A stretch of 5,249 nt of DNA from Desulfobacterales bacterium (GCA_022361535.1 JAKSAU010000996.1:1-5249); one strand, 5' to 3'; shown: positions 1 through 5,084, numbered from the stretch's first letter. A program made the numbers and translations. Notes: generated by a model not told the origin, from the sequence alone.

Positions 1-574
1 TATCCATATCAATCGCCTGGTTGACCTGGATCTCATTGCAGGCTTTCACACACCTGCCGCATCCGATACAGCGGGAAAAATCCCTGACAATCATCGGGTT
101 GGCCACATCCGGCACCTGGTTTTTCCATCCCTGATCAAAGACACTGACCTGAGCCTGATATTCATACACCAAATCTTGAAGCCTGCAGTCTCCCCAGACC
201 GGACAAAGATCAAAAGATGCTTCCATATCCCCTGCATCCATCTGGAAATCCGTAAACCCGGCGGTCATGGCGCCTGCCACCCCGCAATTATGGTTACCAG
301 TTGCTACCAGCGCCTCAATGGCCTGTTTTCTGGCTTCCCGGACCTCAAACCCATCGGTACGTATTTTCATTCCAGGTGACGCTTTGGTAGAACAAGCCTG
401 TATCATACCCTGGTTTGACTCCTGTACCAGACAGAGACCGCATACACCGTCAGGTGAGGTACCGGCCAGGTGACAGAGGGTGGGAATGTTTATGGACAGG
501 GTCTGACAAAGGTCAAGAATGGTCTGCCCGGGCTGAAATTCGACTTGGCTGTTGTTGATGCTCAGATGCGGCAT
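1..574 (-). CDS. NuoG/formate-dehydrogenase-type iron-sulfur protein, N-terminal 191 residues (partial)
   Basis: The gene runs off the left edge, so only the N-terminus is present. ATG at 574-572 follows a strong AAGGAGG (585-579) after 4 nt. Residues 1-75 form a [2Fe-2S] plant-ferredoxin-like domain with Cys34, Cys45, Cys48 and Cys61. A His-Cys cluster region follows (His95, Cys97, Cys124, Cys130, ending CPVWGDCRLQD), then a CxxCxxCxxxC [4Fe-4S] motif (Cys169, 172, 175, 179; RCIGCGRCVKACNEIQV). This order is that of NuoG, the alpha subunit of NAD(P)-linked formate dehydrogenases and NADP-reducing hydrogenases. The CNEIQV wording leans towards the formate dehydrogenase type. Such proteins pass electrons between NAD(P)H or a flavin partner and a catalytic module in the cytoplasm. 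The catalytic part, if any, is outside the window, so a stand-alone electron-transfer protein remains possible. About 24 extra residues lie inside the His-Cys motif compared with the usual HxCxxC spacing. Confidence 0.85.
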   Translation of the reverse strand, partial: MPHLSINNSQVEFQPGQTILDLCQTLSINIPTLCHLAGTSPDGVCGLCLVQESNQGMIQACSTKASPGMKIRTDGFEVREARKQAIEALVATGNHNCGVAGAMTAGFTDFQMDAGDMEASFDLCPVWGDCRLQDLVYEYQAQVSVFDQGWKNQVPDVANPMIVRDFSRCIGCGRCVKACNEIQVNQAIDMD

Positions 575-649
575 GGGCCCTCCTTATATATTCCAGGATA
601 TCTCCTGTCAGGATCTTTTTTTTAGAGTTGGGTACCACAAGCCTTTCGC

Positions 650-667
650 TATGTCAATATTGGCATA
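650..667. promoter_or_regulatory. 18-bp near-palindrome, candidate operator between divergent genes
   Basis: TATGTCAATATTGGCATA is palindromic in 8 of its 9 base pairs; the exception is T654 opposite G663. It sits in the divergent intergenic region, 76 bases upstream of the iron-sulfur gene start and 154 bases upstream of the decarboxylase start. Its size and symmetry fit a dimeric transcription factor site able to act on one or both genes. The factor is unknown and binding is inferred from symmetry alone. Confidence 0.4.
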
Positions 668-678
668 ATGAAAAATGT

Positions 679-742
679 GTTATATTTTCGATGTGTTGAA
701 AAACCGCACCCCAAAGCATCAAACTGTTATGGTTATATTTTC
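679..742. repeat. Direct repeat GTTATATTTTC (two copies) upstream of the decarboxylase gene
   Basis: GTTATATTTTC occurs exactly at 679-689 and again at 732-742, 53 bases start to start, which is about five helical turns. Each copy is followed closely by ATG (CGATG and CATGC). Both lie upstream of the TATAAT box at 778-783, so they may be regulator sites or curved AT-rich promoter elements. AT-rich intergenic DNA produces such repeats by chance more often than coding DNA does. Confidence 0.35.
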
Positions 743-769
743 ATGCCTCTGTAGCTGTTTTGATGCTTT
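713..769. repeat. 11-bp inverted repeat AAAGCATCAAA / TTTGATGCTTT
   Basis: The arms at 713-723 and 759-769 are perfectly complementary and separated by 35 nt. The right arm lies just upstream of the TATAAT box (778-783), overlapping the -35 region. A further TTTGATG is found at 795-801, 36 bases after the one at 759-765. The CATCAAA/TTTGATG word is thus present three times around the promoter, which is more like a set of regulator half-sites than a hairpin. Confidence 0.4.
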
Positions 770-783
770 TGAAAGGGTATAAT
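755..783 (+). promoter_or_regulatory. Candidate sigma-70-type promoter of the decarboxylase gene
   Basis: A perfect TATAAT lies at 778-783, 37 bases before the ATG. Seventeen bases upstream is CTGTTT (755-760), a poor -35 hexamer. A perfect -10 with a weak -35 overlapped by an inverted-repeat arm would fit an activator-dependent promoter. The predicted transcript starts near 790 and carries a short leader with the ribosome site AAAAGGAG at 806-813. Confidence 0.5.
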
Positions 784-820
784 GCCGCCTAAGTTTTGAT
801 GACCTAAAAGGAGAAACAAA

Positions 821-2251
821 ATGCCTCAATCCAATCCATCCACGTTTTTTGATATCACCCGGTCCCAATATCAGGACAAGGCATTGTTTGATCAGGCAAA
901 ATCCTATGCGTTTGAGTATTTAAAGACCATCCACAACCCGGCGGCCCTTAAGACAGACGACCGTCCTGTTTATCCGGACCCTGACACACTAAATGCCCTT
1001 GATACCTTTGATGAACCTTTTCCAAAAGAGCTAGGTAATGGGCAACAGATTCTGGAGATGCTTCACACCATCGGGTCACCTGCGACTGTTGCCCAGACCG
1101 GGGGGCGGTATTTCGGATTTGTGAATGGCGCTGCGTTTCCTGCAGCCCTTGCTGCCAAATGGCTGGCCGATGTCTGGGATCAAAATGCAGCCATGAATGT
1201 TACTTCCCCTGTTGCAGCAAAGCTTGAAGCTGTCTGCGAATCCTGGCTTAAAGAGATATTCAATCTTCCTGACTCAACGGTAGCAGGCTTTGTTTCAGGC
1301 ACATCTGCGGCCACGCTTTGCGGATTGCTGGCGGCCCGGAACCGGATACTTGCCAACATGGAATGGGATGTAAGAGAAAAGGGACTGTTTAATGCACCCA
1401 AGCCCCGTGTGATCCTTGGAGAGCAGGCTCACTCCACCGTGTTTAAAGCCTTATCTTTGATCGGGTTTGGCAGTCAGGACCTTGAACTGATCCCTGTGGA
1501 CAGCCATGGCCGGATGAAGGTAGACCAACTGCCGGATATTGATGAGACCTGCCTTGTTATTGCCCAGGCAGGCAATGTAAACACCGGTGCCTTTGACAAC
1601 CTTTATAAAATTTGTGATCGTGCGTCCCGTGCCTGGGTTCATGTGGACGGGGCGTTCGGTCTGTGGGCGGCAGGATCACCAAGTTATGCGCACCTGACAC
1701 GTGGTATAGAAAAAGCGGACTCCTGGTCTGTAGATGCCCATAAAACGCTGAACGCACCTTATGACTGCGGCATTGTCCTGTGCCGCCACCCCGAAGATAT
1801 GATTACTGCCCTTCAAAACACCGGGGATTATATTATTTACAGCGATAAACGGGATCCCATGCTTTATACCCCTGAAATGTCCAGACGGGCCAGGGGCATT
1901 GATCTATGGGCAACATTGAAATATTTAGGTAAATCGGGTCTTACAAGTCTTGTGGACCATCTTTGCGACATGGCCAAACTCTTGGGCAAGGATCTTAAAA
2001 ACCAAGGTTTCACGATCCACAATGACGTTGAATTCAACCAGGTACTTTTATCCTGCCCAAAAGAGGAAACAACGAAAAAAATGCTCGATCTGATACAGGC
2101 TGACGGCACCTGCTGGTGCGGCAACTCCATGTGGCAGGGGAAAACTGCGATACGGATATCAGTTTGCTCCTGGGCCACCACTAAAGCAGATGTGGCTGCC
2201 ACGGCCGAAGCATTTATTCGAGCCAGGAAAAAGGCTGAAAAGCAAAACTGA
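821..2251 (+). CDS. PLP-dependent group II decarboxylase family protein
   Basis: This 476-residue protein belongs to the pyridoxal-phosphate fold-type I, group II (Pfam PF00282-like) decarboxylase family, and its length is normal for that family. ATG at 821 follows AAAAGGAG (806-813) after 7 nt. Visible landmarks are the cofactor phosphate-binding GTSAAT (residues 160-165), EQAHST with His204 likely stacking on the cofactor ring, HVDGAFG with Asp276 expected to hold the pyridine nitrogen, and VDAHKTLNAPYDCG with Lys308 as the Schiff-base lysine. The C-terminus has the family's GKTAIRISVCSWATT stretch. All PLP residues are present, so the enzyme looks active. It is cytoplasmic, with no signal or membrane segment. 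Family members decarboxylate amino acids such as glutamate, aspartate, tyrosine or DOPA, and many relatives are loosely named aspartate aminotransferase family. The substrate cannot be read here. It appears monocistronic and ends 14 bases from a convergent gene. Confidence 0.88.
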   Translation: MPQSNPSTFFDITRSQYQDKALFDQAKSYAFEYLKTIHNPAALKTDDRPVYPDPDTLNALDTFDEPFPKELGNGQQILEMLHTIGSPATVAQTGGRYFGFVNGAAFPAALAAKWLADVWDQNAAMNVTSPVAAKLEAVCESWLKEIFNLPDSTVAGFVSGTSAATLCGLLAARNRILANMEWDVREKGLFNAPKPRVILGEQAHSTVFKALSLIGFGSQDLELIPVDSHGRMKVDQLPDIDETCLVIAQAGNVNTGAFDNLYKICDRASRAWVHVDGAFGLWAAGSPSYAHLTRGIEKADSWSVDAHKTLNAPYDCGIVLCRHPEDMITALQNTGDYIIYSDKRDPMLYTPEMSRRARGIDLWATLKYLGKSGLTSLVDHLCDMAKLLGKDLKNQGFTIHNDVEFNQVLLSCPKEETTKKMLDLIQADGTCWCGNSMWQGKTAIRISVCSWATTKADVAATAEAFIRARKKAEKQN

Positions 2252-2265
2252 AAAAAGAAATCAGC

Positions 2266-2541
2266 TTAAAGGATGGTGGCCCCCCCAGCATCATCAGCTT
2301 GTCCGGGGATCCATTCCAACTCGATTTCAAATGATTTTTTAAGGTGTTTGCGTCCCTGCTCTTCTTCCACTTTAAGCTCCAGTTTCATCTGGCCCGGGAA
2401 TTCCAGTGTCACATCAGAGTCGCCCTGTTTAAGGGTCATGGTACCGCTGTCTACTTTATCTGCAATAAGCCTTAACGTCTGTGCTATTTCAGTTGCGCTC
2501 TTTTTTTCTTCACTTTTAAATAAAACTATTTCTCTTCCCAT
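2266..2541 (-). CDS. amphi-Trp domain-containing small protein
   Basis: This 91-residue protein matches the amphi-Trp family in layout. An N-terminal charged helix (about residues 8-32: SEEKKSATEIAQTLRLIADK) is followed by alternating hydrophobic and charged beta-type segments (MTLKQGDSDVTLEFPGQ, MKLELKVEEE), a basic turn and the closing FEIELEW with Trp77. No signal peptide or membrane segment is seen. The ATG at 2541-2539 has AAGGAGG at 2552-2546, spaced 4 nt, so the start is firm. The family is common in anaerobic Proteobacteria/Desulfobacterota and in archaea; its function is not established. The gene begins 53 bases after the stop of the solute-binding/AlbA_2 gene on the same strand with no obvious terminator between, so co-transcription is plausible. 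It converges with the decarboxylase gene. A plus-strand reading frame of similar length over it (2273-2554) is an antisense shadow. Confidence 0.8.
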   Translation of the reverse strand: MGREIVLFKSEEKKSATEIAQTLRLIADKVDSGTMTLKQGDSDVTLEFPGQMKLELKVEEEQGRKHLKKSFEIELEWIPGQADDAGGATIL

Positions 2542-2594
2542 TGCTCCTCCTTAAAAACAATCCGATTTACTTGGGCATATTGTAGAACTTAAAC

Positions 2595-4022
2595 CTACCA
2601 CCGGGAACTGATATATTCGTGCGCCTCACTCATACTTAAAGGAACTGACGAGGCACCGGCCCGGATATAAAAGGCTTCTTTACCCTGGTCTTTTACAAAT
2701 ATGGGACGCTCTCCGGGTTTAACCGTTATCCTGCAAACATCTTTACCATCCATAACTTGGATATCTGTCACAATAAACTTGTGGCATTGGCGGCCCATAT
2801 TCTGGGAGATCAGGTTGGACAACTTTAGCATAAACCCATCCCGGTTAGATTTTCTTTGAAACGTTTTATAATCAGCCTCAATCCCAACGGCCTCTCCATC
2901 ATCATTTATCCCGATGAATAAGGTTCCGCCCCTGGCATTCATAAACGCGGACATGGTTTTTACAATGACAGCTTCTATACGCTTGTCTGGTTTCTCTGTC
3001 TGGATGTTCCATCTTAAAGAGGATTTGAATTCCACCCAATCGTTTTCACCCTGACGGATGATGTCTTGCCACTCACCCATGTCAAACGGCTTTCTGCCTT
3101 TCTTCATTCCATGGATTCTGTTTTTAAGCCGCCGGATGTATATCATAAACCAGATGCATCCACCCAACAGGACCAAGATGGTAGAGATGATCCAGCCTTT
3201 ATACCGGATGATAAGCGGCTGAGGGGCAATCCCCCATTTACTGTACAGTTCTTCTATTTCCTTTTTTGAAACCGATTTAAGACCTTTATTAATCATTGCC
3301 AGCAGCGGGCTGTTCCCTTTGGCAACCCCGGCCCTTAATTTTTCCGTGTACAAGGTTTGCAGATTTCTGAACTTTGTTAAAGAATCATGCTCGGCCAAAA
3401 GGAAAACCGCATTTGGAAAATCAAGTGCGTATGCCTTTATTTTTCCTGCCATGGCATGTCTCACCACATCCTTGGACCCTTGGAATTCCTTCACCTTAAT
3501 ATTGGGATGCTTAGTGCTCAGATACGACACAACAAAATCATCTTGAATCACACCCACCGGGGTTGAAGCGGTCAAATCACCAATGGACTCTAAATCCAGG
3601 TCCTCACGAACATAAAGATTGGTATGAACATCCATGATTGGGTTGGAAAAATCCAGGAAGTTTTCCCGCTCTTTTGACTTGAAAAGCCCTATCATAAAAT
3701 CCGCTTCACCTTTTTTTACCCGCTCCATGCTCTGGGTTAAATGATCAGGAATAAAGGTGAGGGTCACATTGTTCTTTTCTCCCCAAAGCCTCCAAAAATC
3801 AATGAGTACCCCTTCGATTTTACCCTGGGCATTGACATAGGAATAAGGACGGTAGTCTTTATAACAGGCAATAGTCAGAGATTCAGCCCTGGCCTGGGAA
3901 ACACAAAAAAGAAACGCGCATAAAAGAATGCCACCTAAAACCAAAGCTATTCTTCTAAATAAAGAATGTGCCGGGAAAACAATTATTTTTGTATGATAAA
4001 ATTTCAATATTAAGCTGTCCAA
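2595..4022 (-). CDS. Solute-binding (SBP_bac_3) - transmembrane - AlbA_2 domain fusion protein
   Basis: The 475-residue frame encodes three parts. Residues 1-46 are a basic and hydrophobic export or anchor segment (RRIALVLGGILLCAFLFC...ARA|ES). Residues 47-265 form a type-3 periplasmic solute-binding domain (LTIACYKDYRPYSYVNAQGK, IEGVLIDFW, GEADFMIGLFKSKERENFLDFSNPIM). Residues 277-296 are a transmembrane helix followed by a basic stretch (RRLKNRIHGMKKGRKP), placing the C-terminus in the cytoplasm. Residues 322-475 form an AlbA_2/Schlafen-like domain: ENDWVEFKSSL with Glu331-Phe332-Lys333, MSAFMNARGGTLFIGINDDGEAVGI, and FYIRAG (451-456). Solute-binding domains of this kind sense amino acids or other small ligands in BvgS-type kinases and GGDEF proteins. 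AlbA_2 domains are linked to nucleic-acid binding, or nuclease activity in Schlafens. The inferred role is a membrane ligand sensor controlling a nucleic-acid-linked output; neither ligand nor target is known. The start is uncertain: TTG at 4022-4020 without a Shine-Dalgarno, TTG at 4007-4005 also possible, and no ATG/GTG before the signal segment. Confidence 0.82.
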   Translation of the reverse strand: MDSLILKFYHTKIIVFPAHSLFRRIALVLGGILLCAFLFCVSQARAESLTIACYKDYRPYSYVNAQGKIEGVLIDFWRLWGEKNNVTLTFIPDHLTQSMERVKKGEADFMIGLFKSKERENFLDFSNPIMDVHTNLYVREDLDLESIGDLTASTPVGVIQDDFVVSYLSTKHPNIKVKEFQGSKDVVRHAMAGKIKAYALDFPNAVFLLAEHDSLTKFRNLQTLYTEKLRAGVAKGNSPLLAMINKGLKSVSKKEIEELYSKWGIAPQPLIIRYKGWIISTILVLLGGCIWFMIYIRRLKNRIHGMKKGRKPFDMGEWQDIIRQGENDWVEFKSSLRWNIQTEKPDKRIEAVIVKTMSAFMNARGGTLFIGINDDGEAVGIEADYKTFQRKSNRDGFMLKLSNLISQNMGRQCHKFIVTDIQVMDGKDVCRITVKPGERPIFVKDQGKEAFYIRAGASSVPLSMSEAHEYISSRW

Positions 4023-4071
4023 AGGAAAGATTTCAGTTATTTAAGTCCTGCTGAGATTCACTATTAAGCTG
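4003..4071. repeat. Direct repeat TTCAMTATTAAGCTG flanking the start of the SBP-AlbA_2 gene
   Basis: TTCAATATTAAGCTG at 4003-4017 and TTCACTATTAAGCTG at 4057-4071 share 14 of 15 bases and are 54 bases apart, about five helical turns. The second copy lies at the predicted transcription start, just downstream of the -10 box at 4080-4075. The first lies immediately inside the reading frame. Two copies bracketing the leader would suit a looping repressor or autoregulation. The flanks do not match, so this is not a simple tandem duplication. Confidence 0.4.
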
Positions 4072-4074
4072 CCA

Positions 4075-4104
4075 ATTATTATGTGAATTTGGAGTTGAAG
4101 TCAA
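4075..4104 (-). promoter_or_regulatory. Candidate sigma-70-type promoter for the SBP-AlbA_2 gene
   Basis: On the minus strand TTGACT (4104-4099, five of six consensus bases) is followed after 18 bases by AATAAT (4080-4075, five of six). The transcript would begin near 4068, giving a leader of about 45 nt to the TTG at 4022. No other equally good pair was seen in the gap upstream of this gene. The -10 box adjoins one copy of the 15-base direct repeat. Confidence 0.5.
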
Positions 4105-4166
4105 GCTATCCTGGTGATCAGAATTTTCAATAAACACACATTAAAATACTGTTTTGGCATTAACCC

Positions 4167-4288
4167 GGCCGTGGTACGGGTGGGCGTTTCCACTAAACCT
4201 CTCCCGGTCGTCCTGACCGGAAGAGGAGCGTCAGTCAGCATGTCGTTCTGTCCATGATGCCGCTCCACCGCCCACCCGCACCACGGCC
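4167..4288. repeat. 122-base GC-rich inverted-repeat element with internal hairpins
   Basis: The arms at 4167-4186 and 4269-4288 pair over 20 positions with one mismatch (A4176 opposite C4279). Inside, 4198-4209 pairs with 4215-4226 (CCTCT, one C/A mismatch, CCGGTC) around a 5-nt loop. A second, weaker stem can form between 4225-4230 and 4261-4266 (GGAGCG/CGCTCC), extended by GCAT/ATGC (4238-4241, 4257-4260), but it competes for two bases with the first. The result is a cloverleaf-like fold. The element is clearly more GC-rich than its flanks. TAAC occurs on both sides (4161-4164 and 4289-4292), which might be a target duplication offset by two bases. It could be a non-autonomous mobile element, a structured RNA or a palindromic DNA site. 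There is no T-run, so it is not a simple terminator. Confidence 0.6.
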
Positions 4289-4386
4289 TAACACCGAGAC
4301 AATCACCCAGTTCTTAAAACCACTCAAATTAATCATTAATGTTGCTTTTTCATTTAGGAAATGATTAGTATCCTCGATATTTATTC
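4289..4386. other. AT-rich gene-free stretch between the palindromic element and the motif array
   Basis: No reading frame or RNA gene is recognisable here. The only pattern is an 8-bp inverted repeat, TAATCATT (4330-4337) and AATGATTA (4360-4367), separated by 22 bases. In such AT-rich sequence this may be chance. The start of the stretch reads GCCTAAC (4286-4292), which looks like an attC R'' box, but no matching L box or R' box follows within attC length. Confidence 0.4.
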
Positions 4387-4479
4387 TTGTCAGGGAATTT
4401 CATCTTTTTCAGATACAATCATTTTTTCCCTGATAATAGGTTTATTTTCAACTTATCAGGGAAAATTGACCTGATAATC
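4387..4479. repeat. Four-copy TTATCAGG motif array in alternating orientation
   Basis: The motif occurs as TTGTCAGGGAA (4387-4397, plus), CCCTGATAAT (4428-4437, minus), TTATCAGGGAAAA (4453-4465, plus) and ACCTGATAAT (4469-4478, minus). Copies two and three form a perfect 13-bp inverted repeat (TTTTCCCTGATAA 4424-4436 with TTATCAGGGAAAA 4453-4465, 16-base gap). Copies three and four form an 8-bp one (4453-4460 with 4470-4477). All lie just upstream of the cassette boundary at 4484/4485, and their TTATC core is shared with the boundary GTTATC. They could be accessory integrase sites of an attI-like region or operators controlling cassette expression. Confidence 0.55.
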
Positions 4480-4491
4480 AATGGTTATCTC
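4473..4491 (+). other. 5' cassette boundary, attI-like or secondary simple site (crossover 4484/4485)
   Basis: The sequence reads GATAATCAATGGTTATCTC. ATAA and TTAT are inverted 4-mers separated by 7 bases, the same spacing as CTAA and TTAG in the core of class 1 attI. G4484-T4485 would be the crossover step of GTTATCT, a relaxed GTTRRRY core. There is no L box or long palindrome immediately upstream, so this is not an attC. It therefore looks like attI or a secondary integration site. No intI gene is next to it: the upstream neighbour is the SBP-AlbA_2 gene. Confidence 0.45.
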
Positions 4492-5075
4492 TCAATTCGG
4501 AATCAAGGACTATTATGAGCCATCAATTACATAATATCATCTCGTTGCTGACTAAAATTGTTTCGATCATCCTTATATTGGGAACAATTTTCGGGACAGT
4601 TCTAATGGGTTCCAACCTGTATCTGATTATTAATGTTCCCTCGTTTATTATTGTGGCCATAGTAACTCTATGTGGAATTCTATTTTCATTTGGGCCAACA
4701 TTCCCCTTTAAAGCGTTGGTCGGTGCCTTTGTAATTGTTGACCATTTTACTAAAAAAGATTTTAATCTTTCCGTAAAGCTTTTCAATCATGCATCTTATC
4801 TATCCTTTGTTGCTGGGCTAATCGGTACACTGATTTCATTTATGCAAATTTTCACAGTTTCCAATAACTGGCAATTGGTCGATACAAGAACTGTAATTGC
4901 ATTATTACCGTTTTTCTACGGTGTGATTGGTTCAATACTTATTTTTCAATCATTGAAGTTTTCATTGATACATAACTATGTCAATAAATTCACGAGATAA
5001 CCCATCACTGGACGGGACCGCGAGCAACTCAGCCACCTTTTTCAAGTGCTGTGGCGCGGCCCGTCAGTTCAACCG
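4485..5075 (+). mobile_element. Integron gene cassette carrying a MotA/ExbB-like membrane protein
   Basis: The cassette spans from the T after the crossover at 4484/4485 to G5075 of its attC, 591 bases, with a single reading frame pointing towards the attC as usual. The decisive observation is that GTTATCTC at the 5' boundary (4484-4491) is the exact reverse complement of GAGATAAC, the R'' box of its attC (4994-5001). In the excised circle these two would form the matched R''/R' boxes of one attC. The stop codon TAA (4998-5000) lies within R'', and the start codon is 30 bases from the cassette edge; both are common in compact cassettes. The cassette is AT-rich compared with the chromosomal genes to the left. 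Confidence 0.75.
4515..5000 (+). CDS. Small MotA/TolQ/ExbB-like four-helix membrane protein (cassette gene)
   Basis: This 161-residue, strongly hydrophobic protein has four likely membrane helices, at about residues 8-31, 35-58, 94-113 and 126-148. Two stretches recall the MotA proton-channel family. SNLYLIINVPSFIIVAIVTL (33-52) resembles the MotA TM2 region around its PS pair. The second is FVAGLIGTLISFMQIF (98-113) followed by ALLPFFYGVIGS (129-140), like the GLIGT...ALLTTLYG segments of MotA TM3-TM4. The long cytoplasmic torque loop of MotA (about 100 residues) is reduced to roughly 35 residues, and no MotB/ExbD-like partner is in view. A role as an ion-conducting or scaffold membrane protein is a guess from fold only. 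ATG at 4515 follows AAGGA (4505-4509) after 5 nt, so the start is good. The gene is the payload of an integron cassette and its TAA stop is inside the attC R'' box. Confidence 0.7.
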   Translation: MSHQLHNIISLLTKIVSIILILGTIFGTVLMGSNLYLIINVPSFIIVAIVTLCGILFSFGPTFPFKALVGAFVIVDHFTKKDFNLSVKLFNHASYLSFVAGLIGTLISFMQIFTVSNNWQLVDTRTVIALLPFFYGVIGSILIFQSLKFSLIHNYVNKFTR

Positions 5076-5082
5076 TTATGAG
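4994..5082 (+). other. attC recombination site
   Basis: The site shows the full attC plan: R'' GAGATAAC (4994-5001), spacer 5002-5010, L'' GACGGG-A-CCGCG (5011-5022), a variable terminal stretch (5023-5054), L' CGCGG-CCCGTC (5055-5065), spacer AGTTCAACC (5066-5074) and R' GTTATGAG (5075-5082). GACGGG pairs with CCCGTC and CCGCG with CGCGG, leaving A5017 unpaired. Such an extrahelical base is the hallmark by which integron integrase selects the folded bottom strand. ACT (5007-5009) can also pair with AGT (5066-5068), leaving G5010 out as a second unpaired base. ATAAC/GTTAT closes the stem. Crossover is expected between G5075 and T5076. Confidence 0.85.
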
Positions 5083-5084
5083 TC

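Noticed and set aside
176..473. Plus-strand frames over the iron-sulfur gene
   Set aside because: The minus strand encodes clear Fe-S cluster motifs throughout. The plus-strand products are unrecognisable.
583..611. Minus-strand promoter CTGACA-17-TATAAG for the iron-sulfur gene
   Set aside because: The hexamers and spacing are good, but the -10 box overlaps the AAGGAGG ribosome site, so the transcript would start inside or after it.
603..624. Terminator-like TCCTG-T-CAGGA followed by a T-run
   Set aside because: The stem would have a one-base loop. With a realistic loop only three pairs remain, and no plus-strand gene ends here.
1864..2202. 112-codon minus-strand frame within the decarboxylase gene
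   Set aside because: The plus-strand frame here encodes conserved PLP-enzyme sequence, and the antisense translation looks like noise.
2273..2554. 93-codon plus-strand frame opposite the amphi-Trp gene
   Set aside because: It lies almost entirely antisense to a recognisable protein with a strong ribosome site. Its own sequence is low-complexity Ser/Pro/Cys-rich and resembles nothing.
3939..3941. Internal TTG (codon 28) as the start of the solute-binding/AlbA_2 gene
   Set aside because: It would remove the Arg-Arg positive charge before the hydrophobic segment, leaving a signal peptide without a basic n-region.
4160..4292. The 122-base palindrome as an attC or a terminator
   Set aside because: Both edges carry TAAC in the same orientation, whereas attC needs an inverted RYYYAAC/GTTRRRY pair. 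The arms lack an extrahelical base, and there is no T-run on either strand.
4466..4494. Cassette promoter with TTGACC as -35
   Set aside because: TTGACC at 4466-4471 is a fair -35, but no acceptable -10 box lies 16-18 bases downstream (CTCTCA at 4489-4494).
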